Translations under genes and position numbers: made by a program
Shown: positions 8,001 to 13,469 of the stretch, in pieces
Position numbering within the stretch: the first letter of the stretch is position 1
How the letters are laid out: each line of letters begins with the position of its first letter
Notes under the pieces: model-generated
Database searches by the model: none
Told to the model about the DNA's origin: nothing
The model's input: only the letters and a program-made list of their open reading frames with translations
Assembly (NCBI GenBank): GCA_023412695.1
Contig: JAEYNG010000244.1
Location: 1-13,469, forward strand
From: Planctomycetota bacterium
GTDB lineage: Bacteria; Planctomycetota; Phycisphaerae; Phycisphaerales; UBA1924
DNA length: 13,469 bases
Direction of reading: 5' to 3'

Positions 8001-9594
8001 CGGGCTTCAGCCGCAGCGCGGCTTCGTAGTACCGGCTGGAAGTCTCGTACTCCTGCTCCTGCATCGCGATCGATGCCAGTCGCATCAGCGCCCGCAGGTT
8101 ACGGGGGTCGAGCTCGAGCACGCGCTCATAGTTCGTGCGCGCCGCACCGACACTTCCCTGCCGCAGCAGGATCTCCGCGAGGATGAGCACCGACTGCGGA
8201 TCCTTGCTGAGTGTCTGATCGTTGTAATCCGACAGCAGCTTCCGCGCCGCCGAGATGTCCCCCTCCATGTACTTGACCCGAGCGTCAATCGAGAGCAGCG
8301 TCGGGTCTTCGGGCAGCATATACGAGTTCAGGCGGGCCCTGTACTCCTTGGTCTTCGTCTCGAACTTGGACCGATCCTCCGGCGTTGTTGCGCTCTCCCA
8401 CGCCACGAGCATCGCGTCGATCTGCTTCGCGACCGCCTGGCCGCGATAGTTCTGGAGGAACGTGCCCGTCAAACTGATCGGCGGGTTGGGGAGATCAACG
8501 AGCTTCTGGAAACGCTCGACGGCCTTCTCGGAGTTGTTGCGGATCAGCTCGAGCACGCCCCAGCTGAAGAGCAGGTGCGGGTCGTTCGGCCGGCCCTGCA
8601 GCGCCTGCGTGTAGAGCATGTCTGCCATGTTCCCGCCGCCCTCAAGCCCGAACTCCGCGAGCTCGGCCACGGCGACGGTCGTCGTGGGCAGCAGGCGGTC
8701 CTTGCGCTCGCCCAGGGCCGCGTCCACCAGCTGCTGGATCTTGTCTCGCCGCGCCCGGAACGCCTCGATCCGCGGCACGGCCTTGTCGGCGGTGCGTGCC
8801 ATCTCCATGAGCTCGTATTGCAGCAGCGACAGCCGCGCCGCCGTCGCCGGCGGGTGCGTCTCGACGAACTTCGTCAGCCGCTCCTTCGCCTTCGTCTCCA
8901 TCTCCGCAGCCTGCGGCGCCTCGCCGCTCTTACGGTGGTCCTCCGCGATCACCATGTCGAGGGTCGAGAGGGCGATCGTCGATTCCTCGTCCGCGGGGTC
9001 CGCCGCGAGGGCGGCCTCGAGGTCCTCTCGCGTCTCCCGCACCAGTTCAGAGGGAAGATCGGACTTCAGCCGCAGCAGCCAGCCGCGCGCGATGCCCGGG
9101 TAGCGACGAAGGACGCGGCCGGCGGTCTCGTCGCCTCTATAGCGGGCCACAAACTCTGACACGTGCGTCAGGTGGCCCTCGATCGCACCCAAGCTTCGCC
9201 CGAACAGCGTCGCACGGGTGTGAACCTCGTCGAGGTACTGCCGGAACGGAGCCACAGAATCGCGCTCGGCCTCCGCCCGCGCCCGCAGCGCCGGCAGATA
9301 CTCACGCTGGTAGCGCTCGTTATAGAGCTGCGTCGTCTCGGGTGTCGTGTGCCGGAGTGCATCGATCCATTTCTCGATCCACTCGATCTGGCCCTGGTCC
9401 TTGTTCACGGCGCGGGAGTACATCGCCACCGCCGTCTCCCAGTCCTGCTGCGCCGCGGCCTCGTCGCCGAGTTGCACGCTCTCCTCGGCGGTCTTGGTCA
9501 GCCGGTCGTACGCGTACCAGAGCCCGGCCCCGCCGACCACGGTGAGCGCCGCGCCGGCGATCGCGATGAACTTGACGTTAACTCTTCCGGCCAT
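5029..9594 (-). CDS. Very large membrane-anchored TPR-repeat protein of the exosortase/exopolysaccharide locus
   Basis: A 1521-residue protein with a short N-terminus, one hydrophobic segment (about 8-28) and then almost uninterrupted helical repeats. The segment has no lipobox cysteine, so it is probably an uncleaved anchor with the rest in the periplasm. Clear TPR units, with the W/Y-G-Y-A-P pattern, lie at about 45-65, 325-368, 468-533 and 1366-1495, with many more between. Tandem TPRs are protein-docking scaffolds. Placement directly after an exosortase and EpsI gene recalls the large TPR lipoprotein PrsT of PEP-CTERM systems, though this one is longer and not a lipoprotein. The ATG at 9594 has a good ribosome site (AGGAAG, six bases before). 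Codons for residues about 1079-1478 are much AT-richer than the rest (see findings). TPR identity is certain; a role in organising secretion or glycan assembly is inferred from context. Confidence 0.88.
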   Translation of the reverse strand: MAGRVNVKFIAIAGAALTVVGGAGLWYAYDRLTKTAEESVQLGDEAAAQQDWETAVAMYSRAVNKDQGQIEWIEKWIDALRHTTPETTQLYNERYQREYLPALRARAEAERDSVAPFRQYLDEVHTRATLFGRSLGAIEGHLTHVSEFVARYRGDETAGRVLRRYPGIARGWLLRLKSDLPSELVRETREDLEAALAADPADEESTIALSTLDMVIAEDHRKSGEAPQAAEMETKAKERLTKFVETHPPATAARLSLLQYELMEMARTADKAVPRIEAFRARRDKIQQLVDAALGERKDRLLPTTTVAVAELAEFGLEGGGNMADMLYTQALQGRPNDPHLLFSWGVLELIRNNSEKAVERFQKLVDLPNPPISLTGTFLQNYRGQAVAKQIDAMLVAWESATTPEDRSKFETKTKEYRARLNSYMLPEDPTLLSIDARVKYMEGDISAARKLLSDYNDQTLSKDPQSVLILAEILLRQGSVGAARTNYERVLELDPRNLRALMRLASIAMQEQEYETSSRYYEAALRLKPDDDSLKESHRIVSELALGAGARDPVMKLVNEVHPLTMGVAPDLAGATAKIRDGLRLHPGDARLSAMLAELLFKQNDKAGAIDVVKSGLAVNPDHPGLRRLEAALNDPDPTNSRLQAIDQSTLPDYMKHLERYKVLLGAGRKDEANAELDAAAKLNGTDPLIVEVLFMRAATREDLAELDRLCQLAEVNNLDQARGLVYRSRRDLIRLSKEPNQEARRGGMETVAAGLRTALGQDKLNPALWRMLGVVQMDLGQHRAAAESLTRALQIKPNDVVSHIALVKAHMASSDMEQALRAAREGEQFAAREPEFAKLLLALESEAPGGDRVKALAARQRLAQTNPDDMENKLAIVSLLLMANRVDEAEPLTSEIAAKNARLGAAARAAILAKRGDRDGAVAAYTSYLATVSDPAMIVTEYSVAARFLGQIAGSEQAIALLAAARDKQGPKREFDRLIADMQYSTGQWDKAVQSYQAVLGAGVEDTDHRVLKNVIDAHLRQGKFREAEELLAGAGPAAKSDPYMLIMGAQAAAGQGNNDAARRLLDQAVAAAPENYYVYFKRAEFTSTDASLSRDTEADLEQSLKLKPEFTAARRFLATLYFSSGRTEQGIEQIRRALAATPSDTQLRMEFVELLIALQRVPDALGILEDAVRTFSDDVEWKYRASLVFSQAGRFERAAELLGAVFAKHPTPEVAEVYVAALARGPSSGLTRAMQVLQLPQLNTNENWRLILMRAFVLSRAREASRAREDIVQAWEKIDQSRPEDIEGFFNVLRLILESPQERLQVLAMIERKAPLTGWALYRALLVRLESPELRAQAESALMTLAERGTDDTRLVAIAWTTIGANAYQAKNFELALNAFQRALALSPNSAELNNNVAFTLGIDLQRPNEALPYAETASRLAPSSSMILDTLGAIYHRLGRNDDALPVLERAVNFAVSPSERVPALLHYASALYAIGQPARARQFASTAEQFIAANPAMKDYYEPKLKELLQTLDGE
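5160..6360. other. Low-GC segment inside the TPR gene with a sharp edge near 6360
   Basis: Counting G+C by 60-base blocks gives 53% (5401-5460), 50% (5701-5760), 57% (6001-6060), 48% (6241-6300) and 45% (6301-6360). The next blocks jump to 75% (6361-6420) and 72% (6421-6480), and 8701-8760 is also 72%. The reading frame stays open across the step. On the low-GC side codons often end in A or T, for example TAT TAT in the Asn-Tyr-Tyr stretch near residue 1080. The edge toward 5160 is gradual. This suggests recombination or transfer into the 3' part of the gene, or relaxed codon selection there. Confidence 0.7.
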
Positions 9595-9659
9595 TTCAAA
9601 CTTCCTTCCGAATCTGAACTCTCGTTTGGCGCACCATGCAGCACGCCGCGTGGCTCTGC

Positions 9660-10553
9660 TTACTTCTGACTGCCCGCCCGCCGCGGAATGTCTGGCGGAT
9701 ACTCGCCCCGCTCGACCTCGTACCAGTCAGGCGCGCAGAGCATCAGGTCCGGCAGCACGTCCTCGAGGAGGTCCGCGGCGACCTCGGCAAGCTCCTCGGC
9801 CGTCTCGAACGAGCCGGAGAACTGCACCTTCAGGTAGTACGCGTAATCGGCGCGTAGGTCGAACGCCAGCGTCCGGACCTCTTCGGGGCTCGAGGCAATC
9901 CCGCCGTTGGCGATAAAGAAATATCCCGCCTGCAGCTTCCGGTCGCCCGAGGGCGTGGCGAACTGCGTCGTCCGGAGCCCGACCGCTTCGATCCCCCGCG
10001 GCAGCCGGACCTGCGGCCGAATCAACACCTTCTTCTCGTTTCCATCGGGCCCGATGCTATCCCGTGTGCGGTAGCAACGGCGCGTATACACCGGCTCGTC
10101 GCCCCCGTCGAGCGTCGCGCGGTTCCACGGCGAGAGGTCCAGGTTGAGCGGCACATGCCGCGTGCCGCCGGTGATCGTGAACCCCGCGCCGACCAGGCAG
10201 CGGTCCGGCACGTGCGGCACGGTGTCGATCATGCCGGTGTAATATGCCGCGTGCAGCTCGATGATGTCGGCGGCGGGGTCCGCGGCCTCCTCGGTGCGCA
10301 CGTACGCCCGCGTGACATAGTTCTGCGTTCCGAGCACCTCGAGCATCTCGGCCGACTCCTGCCGGTCCGAGATCGCCTTGAAGCGGTCGGTCTGTGACGG
10401 GAGCGAGGGGAGTTTGAGCTCCGCCTCGATCGGACGCTTGCTCAGCTGGAACTTGAGCGCAGCGACCGTGCTCCGGAAAGCCAGTCCGCCGCCGATCAGC
10501 ACCCCCAGGCACACGATAAACGCCGGCGAGAATGGTCGCAGCCACGAGCTCAT
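9660..10553 (-). CDS. epsI: EpsI-family exosortase-associated protein
   Basis: A 297-residue protein with one N-terminal membrane segment (about 9-27) and an extracytoplasmic domain. The EpsI/DUF3485 hallmark is at 104-124: YYTGMIDTVPHVPDRCLVG, which matches the family's Tyr, then H-x-P-x-x-C, then Gly pattern. Two aromatic-rich strands follow (YFFIANGG at 211-218 and DYAYYLKVQFSGS at 236-248). In the family this domain is either fused to the C-terminus of an exosortase or encoded next to it. It is thought to help exosortase function or the linked exopolysaccharide. Here it is a separate gene whose ATG at 10553 overlaps the exosortase TGA as ATGA, with a GAGG nine bases before it. A longer in-frame start at 10598 would add 15 low-complexity residues inside the exosortase gene and is not favoured. 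Its biochemical activity is not established. Confidence 0.88.
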   Translation of the reverse strand: MSSWLRPFSPAFIVCLGVLIGGGLAFRSTVAALKFQLSKRPIEAELKLPSLPSQTDRFKAISDRQESAEMLEVLGTQNYVTRAYVRTEEAADPAADIIELHAAYYTGMIDTVPHVPDRCLVGAGFTITGGTRHVPLNLDLSPWNRATLDGGDEPVYTRRCYRTRDSIGPDGNEKKVLIRPQVRLPRGIEAVGLRTTQFATPSGDRKLQAGYFFIANGGIASSPEEVRTLAFDLRADYAYYLKVQFSGSFETAEELAEVAADLLEDVLPDLMLCAPDWYEVERGEYPPDIPRRAGSQK

Positions 10554-11584
10554 GCCGCCGCCCCTCGCGTCTCGGGCACCGCCTTGTGCAGAGCCCAAAC
10601 CACCGCCATGTAGAGGAAGAAGCCGGGGATCAGCAGCAGCGTGCCGATGAACGTGTGCGCCTCGCCCTGACTGAGCTCACCGTCCCACAGCGTGAGCACG
10701 CCCAGCGTCGCGACGCGGACGACGTTCAGCAGCAGCGCGACGGGGATCGCGAGCATGAGCAGCGCGATCCGCTTCCACCACATCCTCGTCGCGACCAGCG
10801 CGACCGCCGCGCCCAGCGCGACGAAGGCGATCAGCATGCGCATCCCCGAGCACGCCTCTGCCACGCTCAGTGGCGAGGTCTTGAGCGTCGTCGGGTTGGT
10901 GATGTTGATGATGTTGCCGCTGAGGTCGGCCTGCACACCGAGCATCCGCAGCACCACGTACCCGCCCTCCGCCGCGAACAGTTGCAGAGGGAATGTCAGT
11001 TGGATCATGACGCGATCGGGCAGTGTGATTGCAAAGCCTAAGTACGCGATCGGCAGGAACAGCGTCCGCATCGCCGCGGGGCCGAGCAACAGGAGCGAGA
11101 CCCCGAACACGCACAGGATCAACGACAGCCCCTGCCCGAGGTGGTTCGGCACACCGACAGTGAAGAAGACGTAGCACCACGCGCTCAGAAGGAGAGGGAT
11201 AAGCCCCGGCCAGAACGTGCTCCGCTCGGCGCGCTCAAACTCCGCGCGGGACTGCCACAGCAGGTACGCGCTGATCAGCGGCACGAGGTACGCGTGCGAC
11301 CAGTCCGGGCTGCCCCATGAATGAAGCGACTGGTTCTGGAACCATTGCCAGAATAGAAAGACGATGCCAGCGGTCAGCAGCCCGATCGCCAGAGTGTTTA
11401 CCGGATCGCGCAGGATCTCCGTCAACGGCTTCCGCTGGGTCGGCGCGGCGGCGGTCGCTGCCTTCGGCGCGCTCTGGACGCCGCCGAGTGGGGGGGAACT
11501 GGAGGTCTGCGCGGTCGTCAACAGGGCTCCATTGTTGCCGGACCCGGGCACGGCGCACCGATCCCGTCGGCCTTCTACGCCCAT
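10550..11584 (-). CDS. xrt: Exosortase (membrane cysteine transpeptidase of the exosortase/archaeosortase family)
   Basis: A polytopic inner-membrane protein of 344 residues, or 323 from an alternative start. Exosortases cut C-terminal PEP-CTERM-type tripartite signals and probably attach the protein to a glycan or lipid. The triad is visible: the cysteine in EACSGMR (Cys245), the arginine in NVVRV (Arg290) and the histidine in AHTFIG (His310). The N-terminal family pattern DWSHAYLVPLISAYLLW lies at 94-110. At least seven hydrophobic segments span about 63-335. The first 50 residues are Ala/Ser/Thr-rich and variable. ATG 11584 has GGAG only three bases before it. A TTG at 11521 has GGAG at a better five-base spacing and would start MTTAQTSSS, so the true N-terminus is uncertain. 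It lies 69 nt downstream of the SLBB gene and is coupled to epsI. The subfamily (Xrt letter) and substrates cannot be told from this window. Confidence 0.92.
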   Translation of the reverse strand: MGVEGRRDRCAVPGSGNNGALLTTAQTSSSPPLGGVQSAPKAATAAAPTQRKPLTEILRDPVNTLAIGLLTAGIVFLFWQWFQNQSLHSWGSPDWSHAYLVPLISAYLLWQSRAEFERAERSTFWPGLIPLLLSAWCYVFFTVGVPNHLGQGLSLILCVFGVSLLLLGPAAMRTLFLPIAYLGFAITLPDRVMIQLTFPLQLFAAEGGYVVLRMLGVQADLSGNIINITNPTTLKTSPLSVAEACSGMRMLIAFVALGAAVALVATRMWWKRIALLMLAIPVALLLNVVRVATLGVLTLWDGELSQGEAHTFIGTLLLIPGFFLYMAVVWALHKAVPETRGAAA

Positions 11585-11629
11585 CGGCTCCGCGTGTTCG
11601 CGGCTTCAGCCGGTGGCGAAAGAGAACCC

Positions 11630-11644
11630 GCGCAGATCCTGCGC
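11630..11644 (-). terminator. Possible attenuator hairpin between the SLBB gene and the exosortase gene
   Basis: In the 69-nt gap the minus-strand RNA contains GCGCAG-GAT-CTGCGC, a perfect 6-bp GC-rich stem with a three-base loop. It is followed by GGGTTCTCTTTCG, which is moderately U-rich but not a clean U-tract. It begins nine bases after the SLBB stop. It may partly terminate transcription or stabilise the upstream mRNA, lowering exosortase expression relative to the export lipoprotein. A smaller CGGC-TGAA-GCCG hairpin lies just downstream, at 11601-11612. Confidence 0.3.
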
Positions 11645-11653
11645 TTCAGGTGA

Positions 11654-13207
11654 TCACCGCAGCTGCTGCGGGTCGGCACCCCAGACGTCGCCGCCGAAGT
11701 TCCGGTCCAGAATGAACCCGAACCCGTACGACATCCTGAAACCGTTCCGGATGACCGCCAGCGGGTAGGCGAAGAAGTTGGTGCCGACGTTCACCATGTC
11801 GTCGGGCTTCAGATAGATGTCCGGCTGCGTCTGCTCCGCGATCGCCCGCAGGTTCAGCCGGATCGTTGCCTGTCGGTCCTTGCCGACAACGCGGGTGAGG
11901 TCCACGCGTTCCGGCACGGCCAGCACGCCCAGCCCGCCCGCTGAAGTCAGCGCGCGCAGAAGAGTGAGCCGTCCCTCGACAGGCAGGTTGTACGGCCCCG
12001 GACGCGTCACCTGCCCGGAGATGTAGACCAGCCCGGACTTCGGTGGCGGCACGCGGACAACGTCGGACGGCCGCAGCACGATGTTGACGTCGGCCTGACC
12101 CGCCAACAGCGGACCGGTCGGGACCTCGATCACGCGCTGAACCACCTGCGCCTCGCCGGAGGTCTGAGTCCCCGCGAGCGGGTCCGCGCCCTCGGCCGCG
12201 CCGTGCACACGCGTCCACTGGCCGTTGAGGAAGATCCAGTTCGAGCGGGTACCGCTCTCGTCCTCCGCCTGGTCGGCCGGCGGAGTCGGCTGAGACGGTG
12301 GAGCATCGGGAATGTCGATCGGCGGCGGCGCGGGCGGCTGCTCGGGCTGCTTGGTGCGCATCACCGGCGCACCGCTTGTCTCACCGCCGAACATCGCGGG
12401 CGACGGCTTCTGCTCGGTTGGCTCGCTCAGCGCATCAATAAGCCGTTCGAGATCTTCGCCCTGCGGCTGCTCGCCGCCGGGGACAATCGGCTCGTTCCAG
12501 TCGCGGCGGTCACGGTTCGGCTCCGTGCGGCCGGGTGCTGCATCCGTCAGCGAGTGCTGCCGGATGATGTAAATCGTCGGAATCGACTCGGGGATGCCGC
12601 CGGCGACGGTCAATCCCTCCAGCAAGCGGTAGTCCCGTGTCGGGATGTAATACTGTCCGGGCGTCGACACAGCACCGATCACCGAGAAGGTCTGACGCCG
12701 CAGCTGCAGCGGGGTGATCGCCACCACCGGGCTCTGCTGAATCTGGGCCGCGGCGATGGCATCCTCGATCGCTTGGCGTGCCTCGGTCGGGGTCTTGCCC
12801 TCGAGCCGGAAAGCGCCGATCCGAGGCAGGTCAATGAACCCCGTGCGATCGACGACACGCTCGAATCGCTCCTCGACCTGCAGGGCGAAGAAGTCGCGGA
12901 TACGGATCTCCAGCAGATCGCCCGCGGAGATGCGGTACTCCTCCGCATCGGGCACCAGGTCCTGCGGCTGGATCTTGCTCGCGATGACGTACTGACCCGT
13001 GTCGTCCTCGATGCTCGCCACGCGGTCGAGAATCGGCATGACCGTCGGCGTCTGCTCCCAGCGTCCGAGCACCGTCGGATCAAACCACGAGTCCGCCTCA
13101 CAACCGGTCAACGCGGCGACGCTGACCGCGAGCCCGGCACCCGCGGCGAATCGTGCCGCGAAAGAGCCGCGACGGGAAGACTGGGTGGGAAGGCTGGCTG
13201 TAGACAC
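11654..13207 (-). CDS. Polysaccharide biosynthesis/export lipoprotein with two SLBB domains (Wza-like)
   Basis: A 517-residue lipoprotein that probably forms or gates the outer-membrane channel for the polymer controlled by the Wzc-like protein. The signal has a basic n-region (SRRGSF, 11-16), a hydrophobic core and the lipobox LTGC with Cys36. The export domain (PF02563 type) spans about 90-165, including YRISAGDLLEIRI. SLBB1 starts at FSVIGAVSTPGQYYI (174-188) and its tail IVLRPSDVVRVPP is at 376-388. Between them lies a Pro/Glu/Gln-rich insert (about 218-372). SLBB2 runs from GLVYISGQVTRPG (392-404) to IYLKPDDMVNVGT (464-476). GTG 13207 is chosen because AAGGAGG lies seven bases upstream (13215-13221). 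A GTG at 13297 would bury the signal peptide behind 30 extra residues. It is the first gene of the minus-strand cluster. Confidence 0.92.
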   Translation of the reverse strand: MSTASLPTQSSRRGSFAARFAAGAGLAVSVAALTGCEADSWFDPTVLGRWEQTPTVMPILDRVASIEDDTGQYVIASKIQPQDLVPDAEEYRISAGDLLEIRIRDFFALQVEERFERVVDRTGFIDLPRIGAFRLEGKTPTEARQAIEDAIAAAQIQQSPVVAITPLQLRRQTFSVIGAVSTPGQYYIPTRDYRLLEGLTVAGGIPESIPTIYIIRQHSLTDAAPGRTEPNRDRRDWNEPIVPGGEQPQGEDLERLIDALSEPTEQKPSPAMFGGETSGAPVMRTKQPEQPPAPPPIDIPDAPPSQPTPPADQAEDESGTRSNWIFLNGQWTRVHGAAEGADPLAGTQTSGEAQVVQRVIEVPTGPLLAGQADVNIVLRPSDVVRVPPPKSGLVYISGQVTRPGPYNLPVEGRLTLLRALTSAGGLGVLAVPERVDLTRVVGKDRQATIRLNLRAIAEQTQPDIYLKPDDMVNVGTNFFAYPLAVIRNGFRMSYGFGFILDRNFGGDVWGADPQQLR

Positions 13208-13410
13208 TGTCGATCCTCCTTGCTGCGAACGCGATGCAGTCCGATGCACCGGTGCTTCTATCGGTTGACACGTCGTAGGGGGATTGTTTATCGGCACGCC
13301 ACGGTGCCAAACCGGAAACCACCCGCTTCAAGCCCGACATTAGACTTCCCCACCCCGCGAGGCTCGCAACGCCTTACACCCAAGCTTGCCCTACAGTTCA
13401 CCCGCAAACC
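13208..13410. promoter_or_regulatory. Upstream region of the cluster; candidate promoters and palindromes
   Basis: About 200 nt without a convincing gene, the likely site of the operon promoter. On the minus strand TTGCGA (13364-13369) and TCTAAT (13339-13344) form a weak sigma-70-like pair, but their 19-nt spacing is long. On the plus strand a perfect TTGACA (13265-13270) is followed 18 nt later by TATCGG, a poor -10 that points toward a possible divergent gene at 13411. A perfect odd palindrome GCGAG-G-CTCGC (13357-13367) and an interrupted GGCAC/GTGCC repeat (13293-13308) could be operators or chance in GC-rich DNA. None of the promoters is certain. Confidence 0.3.
13215..13221 (-). promoter_or_regulatory. 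Ribosome binding site AAGGAGG of the SLBB lipoprotein gene
   Basis: AAGGAGG on the minus strand, seven bases before the GTG at 13207, is a full match to the anti-Shine-Dalgarno core. It is the strongest ribosome site in the window and decides the start of this gene. Confidence 0.85.
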
Positions 13411-13469
13411 ATGGTTCCACCCGTTGATCCATCCTCGCCCGCACCGGCTGAAGTCGATGTCGGGCTCGC
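13411..13469 (+). CDS. Possible start of a divergent gene, cut by the window edge
   Basis: An ATG at 13411 opens a plus-strand frame that stays open to the end of the window and reads MVPPVDPSSPAPAEVDVGL. A Pro/Ala/Ser-rich start is common in the N-termini of this genome. There is no ribosome site before it, the frame is also open upstream, and 19 residues give no family. A minus-strand gene ending in this area is equally possible: one minus frame reads MDQRVEPWFAGEL and then stops near 13393. I do not recognise it. Confidence 0.2.
   Translation, partial: MVPPVDPSSPAPAEVDVGL

Noticed and set aside
7618..9159. Long plus-strand reading frame (513 codons) opposite the TPR gene
   Set aside because: Arg/His/Leu/Val-rich shadow of TPR codons. 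It lies in the high-GC part of the gene, as expected when shadows arise from GC-biased third positions.
13292..13309. Sigma-54-like promoter (TGGCAC with a downstream TGC) on the minus strand
   Set aside because: Sigma-54 control is known in some PEP-CTERM systems, so this was tempting. The GG to GC spacing is 11 instead of the required 10 bases, and the -12 part lacks TTGC.
13098..13340. Minus-strand 80-codon frame in the leader of the SLBB gene
   Set aside because: It overlaps the SLBB signal-peptide region in another frame, has no ribosome site and has no recognisable features.
1..13469. tRNA, rRNA, CRISPR array, insertion sequence or integrase
   Set aside because: No cloverleaf, regularly spaced repeats, transposase motifs or flanking inverted repeats were seen on reading both strands.

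Overview
The window is GC-rich bacterial DNA with one co-directional gene cluster. Every well-supported gene lies on the minus strand, so transcription runs from high to low coordinates. The set of families (SLBB-domain export lipoprotein, exosortase, EpsI-like partner, very large TPR protein, Wzc-like chain-length protein, extended SDR, WecA/TagO-like transferase), together with high GC and Ala/Pro-rich tails, suggests a planctomycete, perhaps of the Phycisphaerae. That placement is inference from gene content; there is no rRNA or other phylogenetic marker here.

In order of transcription: (1) 13207-11654, an outer-membrane polysaccharide-export lipoprotein with two SLBB domains, started at a GTG behind a perfect AAGGAGG. 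(2) 11584-10550, an exosortase (membrane cysteine transpeptidase) with its Cys/Arg/His triad. (3) 10553-9660, an EpsI-family protein coupled to the exosortase by an ATGA overlap. (4) 9594-5029, a 1521-residue membrane-anchored TPR protein resembling the TPR proteins of PEP-CTERM/exosortase loci. (5) 4918-2717, a Wzz/Wzc-like co-polymerase plus tyrosine-autokinase fusion whose P-loop lysine is replaced by alanine. (6) 2720-1641, a nucleotide-sugar epimerase/dehydratase coupled by a GTGA overlap. (7) 1624-137, a polyprenyl-phosphate sugar-1-phosphate transferase. (8) 94-1, the first 31 codons of a ParA/Soj ATPase, cut by the window edge.

The genes fit an envelope exopolysaccharide route. The SDR makes or modifies a nucleotide sugar and the WecA-like enzyme loads the first sugar phosphate on the lipid carrier. 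The Wzc-like protein controls chain length, and the SLBB lipoprotein exports the polymer across the outer membrane. The exosortase/EpsI/TPR trio probably couples sorting or anchoring of C-terminally tagged surface proteins to this polysaccharide. No flippase, polymerase, later glycosyltransferase or PEP-CTERM substrate is present, so the pathway continues elsewhere.

The points most worth a second look are the degenerate BY-kinase active site, a sharp GC step inside the TPR gene near 6360 (about 50% GC on its C-terminal side, above 70% on the other), and a roughly 150-residue Pro-rich insert inside the first SLBB domain. Two intercistronic hairpins, right after the SLBB gene and right after the TPR gene, could divide the operon into expression segments. 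Long plus-strand reading frames are antisense shadows of GC-rich codon usage.
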